64,000 bases of DNA from the NCBI RefSeq assembly GCF_036687315.1, contig NZ_CP144683.1, forward strand, positions 3,108,001 to 3,172,000, in the 5' to 3' direction. The DNA comes from Sphingopyxis sp. TUF1 (GTDB lineage Bacteria; Pseudomonadota; Alphaproteobacteria; Sphingomonadales; Sphingomonadaceae). Each line of letters starts with the position of its first letter. Within the stretch, counting starts at the first letter, position 1. Position numbers and translations under genes: made by a program. Below, one piece after another: positions 18,559 through 28,200 of the stretch. The notes below the pieces were generated by a model. It did no database searches, was not told where the DNA came from, and saw only the letters and a list, made by a program, of their open reading frames with translations.

Positions 18559-19752
18559 ATGGACATGGAATTCAGCCCCGAAGATCTGGCCTTCCAACAG
18601 GAAGTGCGCGACTTCATTGCCGAAAATTATCCCGCCGAGCTTCGCGGCAAGCAGGAAGAGGGGGAAGAACTGTCCAAGGAGGATTTCCTCGCCTGGCACA
18701 AGATCTTGTACAAAAAGGGCTGGATCGCCCCCGCGTGGCCGGTCGAATATGGTGGCACCGGCTGGACCCCGACGCAGCGCTTCATCTGGTCCGAAGAGAC
18801 GGCGCGCGCCGACTGCATCCGCCTGATGCCCTTCGGCCTCGCGATGGTCGGTCCCGTCATTTACACCTTTGGCACGCCCGAGCAGAAGGCCCATTTCCTT
18901 CCCCGCATCCTGTCGGGCGAGGATTGGTGGTGCCAGGGCTATTCGGAGCCCGGTTCGGGGTCCGACCTCGCTTCGCTGCGCACGACGGCGGTGCGCGACG
19001 GCGACGATTATATCGTCAACGGGCAGAAAACCTGGACGACGCTTGCGCAGCATGCCGACTGGGGCTTTTTCCTCGTCCGCACCGACAAGGACGCCAAGCA
19101 GCAGGAAGGCATCAGCTTCCTCCTCATCGACATGAAGTCGCCCGGCATCACCGTGCGCCCGATCATCACCTTGGGCGGCGAGCATGAAGTCAACGAGGTG
19201 TGGCTGGAGGATGTCCGTGTCCCCGTCGCCAACCGTGTTTACGAGGAGAATAAGGGCTGGACCTGCGCCAAGTTCCTGCTTGCGCACGAGCGCACCGGCA
19301 TCGCCGGCGTCGCCGCGTCGAAACGCGGGATCGAGAAGGTGAAGGCGATCGCACGCACCGAGCTCGACGGTGACAAGCCGCTGCTCGCCAACCCCTTCTT
19401 CAAGCGCAAGGTCGCCGAGCTTGAGGTCGATCTGACCGCGCTCGAATTTACCGAGCTGCGCAGCCTGGCTGGCGCCAATGCGGGCAAGGGGCCGGGGCCC
19501 GAATCGAGCTTGCTCAAGATCAAGGGCAGCGAGATCCAGCAGCGGCTGACCGAGCTGACGCTGGAAGCTGTCGGCCATTATGGCGCGCCCTATTTCCGCG
19601 GTTTCGGCGAAGGCGACAACGAGCATCCGATCGGGCCCGATTATGCCCACCGCGCCGCGCCGACCTATTTCAACATGCGCAAGACGACGATCTATGGCGG
19701 GTCGAACGAGATTCAGCGCAACATCATCGCGAAGATGGTCTTGGGTCTTTGA
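18559..19752 (+). CDS. acyl-CoA dehydrogenase, likely catalytic partner
   Basis: A 397-residue FAD-dependent acyl-CoA dehydrogenase. The FAD/substrate motif YSEPGSGSDLASL is near residue 130, and the C-terminus is GGSNEIQRNIIAKMVLGL. The MCAD-type catalytic Glu position (YEG) reads YGG. A Glu in LLAHERTGIAG (residue 244) sits where several other branches keep their base. The ATG at 18559 has a GGGAG site; a GTG lies one codon upstream. A promoter with a palindrome is just upstream. A second dehydrogenase follows after a 90-bp repeat, and the two may form a heteromeric enzyme. The substrate is unknown. Confidence 0.9.
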   Translation: MDMEFSPEDLAFQQEVRDFIAENYPAELRGKQEEGEELSKEDFLAWHKILYKKGWIAPAWPVEYGGTGWTPTQRFIWSEETARADCIRLMPFGLAMVGPVIYTFGTPEQKAHFLPRILSGEDWWCQGYSEPGSGSDLASLRTTAVRDGDDYIVNGQKTWTTLAQHADWGFFLVRTDKDAKQQEGISFLLIDMKSPGITVRPIITLGGEHEVNEVWLEDVRVPVANRVYEENKGWTCAKFLLAHERTGIAGVAASKRGIEKVKAIARTELDGDKPLLANPFFKRKVAELEVDLTALEFTELRSLAGANAGKGPGPESSLLKIKGSEIQQRLTELTLEAVGHYGAPYFRGFGEGDNEHPIGPDYAHRAAPTYFNMRKTTIYGGSNEIQRNIIAKMVLGL

Positions 19753-19758
19753 GTAACG

Positions 19759-19848
19759 CGTCGCCCCCGCGAAGGCGGGGGCCGCAACCGGCCGGACTCA
19801 GCGCCGCAGTATAAACCTATAGCGGCCTCCGCCTTCGCGGGGGCGACG
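19759..19848. repeat. 90-bp paired palindrome, family B, copy 2
   Basis: The left arm cgtcgcccccgcgaaggcgg and the right arm ccgccttcgcgggggcgacg are exact inverted copies. The centre differs from the other two copies. It starts 7 bases after one acyl-CoA dehydrogenase gene and ends 10 bases before the ATG of the next, filling the gap between them. Confidence 0.85.
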
Positions 19849-19858
19849 GGGATGTAAA

Positions 19859-20998
19859 ATGGATTTCACCTACACCGAAACGCAGGACATGATCCGCGAA
19901 ACACTGTCGCGCTTTCTGGCCGACACCTATGATTTCGAAACGCGTCAGAAGTTCATCAATTCGGACAGCGGGCGCGACCCGGCGATCTGGACTGCGCTGG
20001 CGCAGGAACTGGGGATGCTCGGCGCGGCCTTTGCCGAGGAGCATGGCGGCCTTGGCGGCGGCGCGCTCGAAAATGCGATCGTGATGGAGGAACTGGGCAA
20101 GGTCATCGGGATCGAGCCGTATCTGCCGACCGTCGTCATCGCGGGTGGCGCCCTCAAAGCCGTCGGCGGCGCGCAGGCGGATGCAATGATTCCCGAGATC
20201 ATCGCCGGCAATGCGATTATCGCCTTTGCCTATGCCGAGCCGCAGGGTCGTTACGATCTCGCCAACCTCAAGACGAACGCGAAGAAGGACGGCAGCGGTT
20301 ATGTCCTGAACGGTCACAAGAGCGTAGTCTATGCCGCGCCCTGGGCGACGCACCTGCTCGTCACCGCCCGGACCGGCGGCGGACAGCGCGACAAGGATGG
20401 CGTTTCACTGTTCCTGATCGACGCCAAGCTGCCGGGCATCATCCGCCGCGATTATCCGACGGTCGACGGTAGCCGCGCGTCGGAAATCTATTTCGAAAAT
20501 GTCGCGATCCCCGGCGATGCGCTGCTCGGCGGCGAGGGAGCGGCGCTGCCGCTGATCGAACAGATTGTCGACGAGGCCACCGTAGCAACCTGCGCCGAAG
20601 CGACCGGCGTGATGCAGAAACTGCACGAAGGCACGCTCGAATATACGCAGCAGCGCAAGCAGTTCGGGGTGCCGATCGCCAAGTTCCAGGTGCTTCAGCA
20701 TCGCATGGTCGACATGTTTATGGAGGTCGAACAGGCGCGCTCGATGACGATCATGGCGACGCTGAAGCTGGGCTTGCCGGCGAACGAACGCATGGCGGCG
20801 GTTTCGGCGGCGAAGAACAAGGTCGCGCGCGGCGCCAAGTTCGTCGGGCAGAATGCGATCCAGACGCATGGCGGCATCGGCATTACGCAGGAATTGGCCA
20901 TCGGCCATTATTTCAAGCGTGCGACGATGATCGAGGGGCAGTTCGGCAGCGCCGACTATCATATGGACCGCTACGAGCAGCTCGCGCTGGCGGATTGA
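19859..20998 (+). CDS. acyl-CoA dehydrogenase, likely second subunit
   Basis: A 379-residue acyl-CoA dehydrogenase-fold protein. It opens MDFTYTETQDMIRETLSRFL. It has AYAEPQGRYDLANLKT in place of the usual 'SEPxxGSD' FAD loop, and ends with HGGIGITQELAIGHYFKRA without the terminal EIQRN motif. These departures match the second, often non-catalytic, subunit of heterotetrameric acyl-CoA dehydrogenases known from steroid side-chain degradation. This assignment is an inference from motifs and adjacency. The only sequence between it and the previous gene is the 90-bp palindrome. Confidence 0.85.
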   Translation: MDFTYTETQDMIRETLSRFLADTYDFETRQKFINSDSGRDPAIWTALAQELGMLGAAFAEEHGGLGGGALENAIVMEELGKVIGIEPYLPTVVIAGGALKAVGGAQADAMIPEIIAGNAIIAFAYAEPQGRYDLANLKTNAKKDGSGYVLNGHKSVVYAAPWATHLLVTARTGGGQRDKDGVSLFLIDAKLPGIIRRDYPTVDGSRASEIYFENVAIPGDALLGGEGAALPLIEQIVDEATVATCAEATGVMQKLHEGTLEYTQQRKQFGVPIAKFQVLQHRMVDMFMEVEQARSMTIMATLKLGLPANERMAAVSAAKNKVARGAKFVGQNAIQTHGGIGITQELAIGHYFKRATMIEGQFGSADYHMDRYEQLALAD

Positions 20999-21038
20999 CC
21001 GGGTCGACTGGACGCCCGAAGCTGACCATTATTTCAAT

Positions 21039-21066
21039 CGTCATCCCGGCCTTCGCCGGGATGACG
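21039..21066. repeat. single hairpin of palindrome family C
   Basis: CGTCATCCCGG and CCGGGATGACG are perfect inverted arms around CCTTCG/CGAAGG-type bases. It lies between two convergent genes (stops at 20998 and 21108), where it could serve as a bidirectional terminator, although it lacks a T-run. The same arm sequence, varied, occurs at 33538-33610. Confidence 0.65.
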
Positions 21067-21107
21067 AATAAGGTGCGGGCGGCTTTTCACCCCGAAACGG
21101 ACATTCG

Positions 21108-23597
21108 CTAATAAGCGACGTCGACCGCGATCCGTAAGGTACGGGGACGAAGCGGCGTCATAAACCCTTCGTTTCCTTCGACATAGGGCGTGCCGAGTGC
21201 GAAGCGGTTGCCGCGCGTATCGAACAGGTTGGTAAGCGTCAGCGACAGGCCGCGGCGCTCGTTGCCAATCCGCATTGCCAGGCCGGTATCGACATAATCG
21301 CCCTGGCTTTCTCCCAAAACCGGACCGATGCCAAGCCGCGACGGGCCGACATAGTTTGCCCAGCCATTGATTCGAAAATCCTCGTCACCGATAAAGGTCG
21401 CGTAATTGACCGATCCGCGGACGGCATGGCTGGCGACGTTGGGAATGCGTCCGAGCCGTTCGGGGGCGGCGACGAAAATGGGCAGGATCTGCGGCGACAG
21501 GTCGTCGACGCGGCTGTGGTTATAGATGGCGCCAAGCTCGAACGTCAGCGTATCGCTCGGCCGCATCGCGATGGCGCCCGACAGGCTGGTAATGCGGCCG
21601 TCGCCGATATTGGCCGTCGTCGGAAAGCCGTTGCTGTCGATGAAATCGGCCTGAATGTTTCGCCAGCGGCTGTAAGAGAGCGCCAGCGTCGCGTCGAGAA
21701 GCGTCCGGCTGCGGTCGCCGAAACGTACGCCCGCTTCCCATGTCTGGACCTGATCGTTCATGAAACGGCGCACGAAATTTCCGTTGATCGCGAGACCGCC
21801 GGGCCGGAATCCCTCCTGATAGCGCGCATAGACGCGCAGATTGGCGAGCGGCATTGCGAGCAGCGAGAAAGACGGCAGCAGGTCGGTTTCATTGCGCGAT
21901 GCGGTCGTCTCGCGCCCGGCCTCCGCTAACGCGAAGGATACGCCTTCCGCCGTGCCGCCGAGGCGCGCGTGCGAGAGACGCAGGCCGCCTGTGGCGATAA
22001 GCCCCGGCATCAGTTCCTTCGTCACTTCGGCATAGCCGGTCCATTCGGTGATGCGATTGGTCACGCCCGGCAAGACGGTGGTGAGCGGCCCATAGGCATA
22101 TTCGCGGTCCTGGCGTGCGCGATTTGCGACGACGCTGGCGCCCACGACCCAGCCGAGCCCATCGTAATAGGGTCGCCACAGACGGTTTTCGCTGGCGAGC
22201 ATCCGCGTGGCGTTATGCTGGTTCAGCGCGCGTGGCACGCTTCGTGACAATTTGATCTCGATCGGGGCAAAGAGACGTTCGACATCGACGTTGCCGACGG
22301 CGATGCCCGACCCTCCGCCGCCGATCACGTCGCCCGCCGGCAGGCTGGCGTCGAAGCGTTCGGACAAGCCGTGGTCGATGAACGCGTTCGACGATTGAAA
22401 GCGCAGGTCGCCCCAATCCTTCATCAACACCAGCGTGCCAAGCGCGTAATGCGCCTTGGCCGGCTGTTCGATCATCGAATAGCGCGTCAGCGGCGGCGCA
22501 TCCTTGTCGGCATATTGCGCGTCGTCGGAAGTGATCGCCTGATAGACGCCGCCGATGTCGATCGTCCAACCTTCGCCAGCCTCGACCCGAAAGGTGCCGC
22601 GTCCGCCGCGGATGTGGACGCGATTGATGTCGTTCTGCCCGCGCAGGGGATTGTCGATATAACCGCCGTCGGTAATCATATAGCCGACCAGACGCAGCGC
22701 GTGACCATCTTCGCCGACCGGAAGGTTGACGATCCCGGCGATGTCGCCGCCGGGGTCGCCATGCTGGGTCAGCGAAAGCCCCGCGATCGTCTGAACCGTC
22801 ATGGCGCGCGGATCGGGGGCTTTGGGGATGACGCGGATGATGCCGCCGAGCGCTCCCGCGCCATAGAGCGTGCCCTGCGGTCCTTCGAGGATTTCGACAT
22901 TGTCGATGTCATAGAGGCGCAGGTCGGGATCGGGTGCATTATAGCTGAGGCGGATGTCGCCCAGATATTGTCCGACGGTCGCCTGCGTCGGTCCGGTGAA
23001 GCTGGAATCGGCGATCCCGCGGATGAACAGCTTGTTGCGCCCCGAACCCAGATGGGTCGAGGAAACCGTGGCGGTTCGCGACAGGATTGAATCCATTCCG
23101 CGTTCGCCGCCAAACGCCAATTCGCCGCCATCCAATTGGGTGACGACGCCGGCGAAATGCGAATAGGGAAGATCGGTCTTCGACGCGGTGACGATGATCT
23201 CGTCATCCGGGGCGGCGACAAGGTCATTTGCCGGCGCGCGCGCGCGCGGTTGCGGCGGATGATCCGGCGCCGGGACGGCGCGCGCGCGCTGAATCGGCGG
23301 GCGCCTCTCGATCCGCCAGCTTGTCGCGCTGACGCGGACGGCGCGGGCATCGGTGCCCGCGAGCAGGCGGCGGATCGCCTCGTCGACTTGCATCGTTCCG
23401 CGCACCGGGCGGACACGCGCTTTCCACAAACGGGCGTCGGTCACGCTGATGCTGACGCCGCCCTGCTGGCTGATGATCGGTACCACCGCCGAAAGGCTGC
23501 CTTTCGGAATGTCGAACGCACGATCCTCGGCTGCCTCGGCGGCGGCAGGCAGGCTCAGCGCAATGGCGGCCGCGGCAAGGACAAGGCGCGCATCCAT
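21108..23597 (-). CDS. TonB-dependent receptor with FecA-type signalling domain
   Basis: An 829-residue outer-membrane receptor. A signal peptide (to AAAEAA near residue 23) is followed by an STN secretin/TonB signalling domain (about 25-100, from FDIPKGSLSAVVPIISQQGG) that talks to the anti-sigma factor. Then come a Pro-rich linker, a TonB-box-like DEIIVTASK, a plug (EGPQGTLYGAGALGGIIRV) and a 22-strand barrel ending in Tyr. The ATG at 23597 lies 2 bases after the fecR-type stop; a TTG lies two codons earlier. The FecI-FecR-receptor order indicates surface-signalled, self-induced uptake, typically of a siderophore or other large ligand. The ligand is unknown. Confidence 0.93.
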   Translation of the reverse strand: MDARLVLAAAAIALSLPAAAEAAEDRAFDIPKGSLSAVVPIISQQGGVSISVTDARLWKARVRPVRGTMQVDEAIRRLLAGTDARAVRVSATSWRIERRPPIQRARAVPAPDHPPQPRARAPANDLVAAPDDEIIVTASKTDLPYSHFAGVVTQLDGGELAFGGERGMDSILSRTATVSSTHLGSGRNKLFIRGIADSSFTGPTQATVGQYLGDIRLSYNAPDPDLRLYDIDNVEILEGPQGTLYGAGALGGIIRVIPKAPDPRAMTVQTIAGLSLTQHGDPGGDIAGIVNLPVGEDGHALRLVGYMITDGGYIDNPLRGQNDINRVHIRGGRGTFRVEAGEGWTIDIGGVYQAITSDDAQYADKDAPPLTRYSMIEQPAKAHYALGTLVLMKDWGDLRFQSSNAFIDHGLSERFDASLPAGDVIGGGGSGIAVGNVDVERLFAPIEIKLSRSVPRALNQHNATRMLASENRLWRPYYDGLGWVVGASVVANRARQDREYAYGPLTTVLPGVTNRITEWTGYAEVTKELMPGLIATGGLRLSHARLGGTAEGVSFALAEAGRETTASRNETDLLPSFSLLAMPLANLRVYARYQEGFRPGGLAINGNFVRRFMNDQVQTWEAGVRFGDRSRTLLDATLALSYSRWRNIQADFIDSNGFPTTANIGDGRITSLSGAIAMRPSDTLTFELGAIYNHSRVDDLSPQILPIFVAAPERLGRIPNVASHAVRGSVNYATFIGDEDFRINGWANYVGPSRLGIGPVLGESQGDYVDTGLAMRIGNERRGLSLTLTNLFDTRGNRFALGTPYVEGNEGFMTPLRPRTLRIAVDVAY

Positions 23598-23599
23598 CG

Positions 23600-24535
23600 T
23601 CAACGGGTCAGTAGCCAGCCTTCGCCCTGTCGCTCGGCGCGGGTTCCCGACAGCGCGGCAAGATCGGCGATTGTGCGGCTTCGATCCTTGTCGATGACCA
23701 GCGCGCCGCGGAACGAAAGCGTCGATGCATCGGGGGCGATGCTCAGCTGTATCCCGGCGGTCCGCCGCAGATCCTCTGCGACGATCGACAGCGGGGCGCC
23801 GTTGTAGACGAGCAGGCCGCGGCGCCAGCCCCCGATGTTGGCGATCTCAACATCCTTGGCGGCGGGCGGGGCGCTGTCCCCGTCGCGCGCGTCGAGACCC
23901 TTGCCCGCCGCCAGCCGGACATTGTCGCGATCGGGATTATAGACGACGAGGCCTTCCGAAACCGCGACCGAGGTCACACGATCGCGCCGCACGACGTTGA
24001 ATGCGGTGCCAAGATCGACAATTCGCGCATCGCCGGTTTCGACGATAAAGGGGTCGCCGTCGCGATGCACGACGCGGAACATCGCTTCGCCTGTTTCCAG
24101 GCGCGCAAAGCGCGGGCGTTCTTCGTCGATCTCGATCACCGACCCGCCGTTGACATCGATCGTCGAGCCGTCGGCCAGCGTGATCGTGCGATGCTCGCCG
24201 GCGGCGGTTTCGATACGGCCGTCGCTGCCCCAGAGACCGGGGAGCGAAAGACCGATGGCACCCACCAGCGCAGCGGCGACGGCGCCGCCGAACCAGCGTC
24301 GCCGCGAAAGGCGGCGCGGCGCGGGCGTATCGACGACCGTCACGCCCCTCGGCGCGGCAGGCAGTGCGTCGAGATCGCGGTCGAGGCTCGCGATCGCGTC
24401 ATAAATCGCCGGATGGGCCGCATCTTCCGCCAGCCAATCGGCAAAGCCGTCCCATTCGTCGAAGGCGGGGTCGCGCTGGCGGACGAGCCAGTCGATCGCG
24501 CGCGCTTCGGCAGCGTTCCCGGGTTCAACTGGCAT
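23600..24535 (-). CDS. FecR-type anti-sigma factor
   Basis: A 311-residue transmembrane regulator. The cytosolic N-terminus has the DUF4880-like ARAIDWLVRQRDPAFDEWDGFADWL. One membrane helix is near residues 82-100 (WFGGAVAAALVGAIGLSLPG). The periplasmic FecR domain follows (AAGEHRTITLADGSTIDVNGGS, then LETGEAMFRVVHRDGDPFIV). The C-terminal part is an STN-like segment (LSIVAEDLRRTAGIQLSIAP). Its start overlaps the sigma gene by 11 bases and its stop abuts the receptor ATG. It relays the receptor signal to the sigma factor. Confidence 0.93.
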   Translation of the reverse strand: MPVEPGNAAEARAIDWLVRQRDPAFDEWDGFADWLAEDAAHPAIYDAIASLDRDLDALPAAPRGVTVVDTPAPRRLSRRRWFGGAVAAALVGAIGLSLPGLWGSDGRIETAAGEHRTITLADGSTIDVNGGSVIEIDEERPRFARLETGEAMFRVVHRDGDPFIVETGDARIVDLGTAFNVVRRDRVTSVAVSEGLVVYNPDRDNVRLAAGKGLDARDGDSAPPAAKDVEIANIGGWRRGLLVYNGAPLSIVAEDLRRTAGIQLSIAPDASTLSFRGALVIDKDRSRTIADLAALSGTRAERQGEGWLLTR

Positions 24536-25046
24536 CGAACTGCCTCCTCAGAACCGCGAGCGACGCGTAGACTTTGCGCAGATCGGCCTCCACCGTGCTC
24601 AGGCTCACGCCCATTTCGCCCGCAATGTCGCGCTGGGTGACCCCATCGACACGAAAGCGACGAAAAATGCGCGCCGCGCGCTCGCCATTGGCGGCAATCG
24701 CGGCTTCAACAAGTCCAAGCTGCTCGCGCGAGATTAGCGATGCCTCGGTCGACGGGCTTTGCGTTGCCGCCGTCTCGCCCCACGCTTTGTCACGCAGATC
24801 GCGTTGCCGGACCGAGCGATAACGGTCGAGCATCAGATTGTTCGCCGCGCGCATGATATAGGACAGCGGATCGGCAACGGGGCCGATGCGGCGGTCGGTC
24901 AGGCGCATCCACAGATCTTGGAACAGGTCCTCGGCGGCATCGCCCGCGCCGCGCACCTCGAGAAAACGCACGATGCGGTCGCGATTGGCGAGCAATACGC
25001 CTTCAATGCCTTGGGCGGCGTCGGTCAGATCGCGCGGCTCGGTCAT
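24525..25046 (-). CDS. ECF sigma factor, FecI type
   Basis: A 173-residue extracytoplasmic-function sigma factor. Region 2 is at about residues 18-80 (AAEDLFQDLWMRLTDRR, LSYIMRAANNLMLDRYRS). Region 4 is at about 110-165 (RIFRRFRVDGVTQRDIAGEMGVSLSTVEADLRKVY) with a clear helix-turn-helix. The ATG at 25046 gives MTEPRDLTDA; an ATG at 25070 is possible. It is first in the sigma/anti-sigma/receptor operon and should direct RNA polymerase to its own target promoters once released by FecR. Confidence 0.93.
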   Translation of the reverse strand: MTEPRDLTDAAQGIEGVLLANRDRIVRFLEVRGAGDAAEDLFQDLWMRLTDRRIGPVADPLSYIMRAANNLMLDRYRSVRQRDLRDKAWGETAATQSPSTEASLISREQLGLVEAAIAANGERAARIFRRFRVDGVTQRDIAGEMGVSLSTVEADLRKVYASLAVLRRQFDAS

Positions 25047-25224
25047 GAATATTTTGCTTTGGAACGCCATCTTTTGCTGGGATAGGCCGTGTCGCCCTGC
25101 AGGAAACATCCCGAGGATGACGCCGTCATATAGCGTCCGGATGCGACCGTGCAACTCTGGCGCGGGACATGCGGGGGACAAGGCTTCGAGCATCTGCGTT
25201 ATAACTTCTTTGAGCCGGGGGGTG

Positions 25225-25264
25225 GCAAGGGGGAAGCAGGGTAGGGGTTCTGCTTCCCCCTTGC
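25225..25264 (-). terminator. 15-bp perfect hairpin between autotransporter and sigma-factor genes
   Basis: GCAAGGGGGAAGCAG (25225-25239) pairs without mismatch with CTGCTTCCCCCTTGC (25250-25264) across a 10-base loop. It lies 22 bases beyond the autotransporter stop on the minus strand and 179 bases before the sigma gene start. There is no T-run, so it may be a factor-dependent terminator or a processing and stability element. Confidence 0.55.
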
Positions 25265-25285
25265 GCGCGGGCCGGCCAAGGGGGG

Positions 25286-28200
25286 CTAGAGGCCGACCCG
25301 CAGACTCGCACGGAACGCCCAGCCAATATGGCTTTGCTGTTCTTCCGCGGACACTTCACCGGCGACCTGAAAGGCCGAATTGCCGGCGATTCCGCGGAGG
25401 CGGCCGACCCAGCCGCTCGTGCGATCATCGGGGATCAGGGTAAAAGGCGTACCGTCCTTGAACGACGCGGTCGTCGCGCCGAGCATCCCACTGACGATCT
25501 GGCGGCGGCCGCCTTCGAGTTCGAAGCGTGTCCAGCCGTCATATTCGTCGGCACCGCCGAATTCGAGGCCGAGCGTCATCGTGCCGGTGACTGCCAGTTC
25601 GTCGCTGTCGCGGCTGAGGACGGTGAGGTCGAGCGCATCGCCGCCGCCCGTTTCCTGATAGCCATCTTCCTTGAGCTTGTAATAGTCGACCGCGACCATC
25701 GGGCGCAGCGTCAGGCCCCCGACGCGCGTGTCGTAGGCGACCGAACCCGATGCCGACCACAGGGTCGCGTCCCATTTGCCCTTCATCGTTTCTTCGATGT
25801 CTTCGGCGCCCGCTTCGGCACGGAAAATTCGCGTGCCCTTCAGCTTCACCGGCGCACCCGACACGCGGGCGTTCGCCATGAAGCCATTCGAACGCAGGCG
25901 CCAGTGCAGCGCGCCTTCGAACTGGCTCGTGCTTACCTCGTTGGCGTTGCTGCCATTGCCGTCCTTGCCGCTGAGAAAAGCAATCGATCCGCCGAAATTG
26001 CCGACATCGCTCTCGATTTCGGCGCCGAGCGAAATGCCCCAGCCGCTGACGTCATAGCTTGCGGTGTTGCCGACGCTCTTCGACGTGCCCCAGACGGCCT
26101 GGTTGATCCAATACCCCCATTTGCCTTCATCCTGATAAGGCGCATTGGGGTCGAGCAGGTAGCGCGCGAGCGCGCGCGAACCCGAGGTGACGGTTTCAAA
26201 CACCCCGCCTTCATGCTCGGGCAACATCTGCTGCAACTGGTTGCGGAACTCGTCGCCATCGGTGATGGCGAGGAATGCATCCTCGATCGCTTCCTCGGCG
26301 ACCACGGCGTCGATGACCGCGTTGAATGCGCCCGCTTCCGACCGGTTGAGGCCAAGCTCGTCGATGCTCTTGCGCTCGACATCAACGATCAGCTGATTGG
26401 TCGTGGAGGTGAGTGTGCCCTTGTACAGGAATGGCAGCAGCGTTTCCGAAGCGGTCAGATTGCTCGCACCGGTCAGTGATCCGGCCGTCAGCACGATGTG
26501 CTCGCCTTCGGCATTCTCGATGCTCGACAGCTGGAGTGCAAGTGTCGAGTCGGCGCCAAAGCTGGCGTTGCCCGTCACCTGGAGTGCGGTACCCGTGCTG
26601 CTGGTATCGAGCATCACGCCCAGCACACCCTCGTCGGTGACCGAAAGCGAAGCGATCGTCGCCGCGCCGCGCACGTCGAACGCGCCGCCGCTGACCGAAA
26701 CTGCCAGCCCCGACGAATTGGCGAGCGTACCGGAAAAGACCGAGGTGCCGCCGATCGTCAGCGTATCGGCGCCGCCGCCAAAGTCCGCCAGGCCCTGGAA
26801 CTTGGCTGTGCCGGCCAGCGTCATCGTATCGTTGCCGGCACCGAAACGCGCATCACCCTCATAGGTGGCGTCGCCCGACAGCGCGAGGCGGTTGTTGCCC
26901 GCGCCGAAAAAGCTGTCGCCCTTCACCGATCCGTCGGCGATGTCGAACACGTCGTTTCCTCCGCCGAAGCGGACATCGCCGACGATGCTCGGAGCCGTTT
27001 TGTCGGACGCGACGGCCGTCTGCTTGACGGTCGCGCCGGTGCCGTTCGCCGACAGGTCGATGGCGATGTTGCGGTCGGAATCGGCAAGCGCGCCGGTTGC
27101 GCTGATCGCGCCGCTGTTCTCGACCATATCGACGTTGCCCGACAGGTCGACGATTGCGCGTGCGGTGCCGTTATCGCCCCCGGTCTTGGCGGTAATCGTG
27201 CCGCTGTTGCGGATCAGCGGAACATCGGCGCCGGCTTCGACGATCACGGCCGTTGCAATCGCGCCCGCTGCGTTGCCGCCGGTTGTCGCTTCGATCTTGC
27301 CCGCGTTGCGCAGTTCGGGGGTCGACGCGCCGCTGCCGAACCGGATCGCGGTTGCCGCCGCATCCTTCGACACCGCGCCGACGCTACCGTTCGTGCCGAT
27401 ACCAATGCCGCCGGCGATCGTCACTGCACCGCCGAGCCCGCCGATCTGCATCGCGTTGCCGTCGATACCGGTATAGAGCCCGCTGCCAAGCACCGCGCCG
27501 TCGATGATGAAACCAAGGCCGGTGCCGGTGCCGGCGACGGGACCGATAGTTACCGCGCGATCCGCCGAGCCGATACGGATGGCCGCTGCGGAACCATAGG
27601 ACCGCACGACCGCGGAGCCTTCCTCGTCGTCGTCGATGCCGTCGTCATCTTCATCGTCGTCGGTTGTGCTCGCATCCTTGGGCGGCACGGCCAGGACGAC
27701 GCCACCGGACACGTTGCCCTCGATCGACAGAGCGGGGCCGCCGATAAGCAGATCATCGGCATCGAGCTTTGCGGGATCGGACGGCGGCGTCGTGAAGCGA
27801 TAGCCGGTTGCCGTGAGATTGCCCTGGACGACGAGCGCCCCCGTGATGTCGCCGCCAAGGCGCGCGCCGACCGCACCGACACCCGTCGCGGTGATCGTTC
27901 CGGCGATACGGACATTGCCCGTGACGTTCTGAAGCCCCACGCCAAGCGCGCGGTCGCCGAGCACGCTGATCGTGCCGTTGTTGGTGAAATTGCCGGTGAG
28001 CGGGCCGCCAAGGCGAATGCCCGCCGAGTCGTTGCCTTCGATCGCGATTGCACCCGCATTGAGGATGTTGCCGTTAAAGGCGCCTGCGGTCGCAATGCCG
28101 ACGCGGTTGCTGCCGATCGCGAACGGGCCGTCGATGTCGCCGTCATTGTCAATATCGGTCGGTGCGTAGGTTTCGCCGATCGTGATCTTGCCCGATGAAC

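Noticed and set aside
26498..28198. 566-codon plus-strand open frame opposite the autotransporter
   Set aside because: It is antisense to a well-supported coding region, has low-complexity Asp/Arg/Ala composition, and has no start signal or family likeness.
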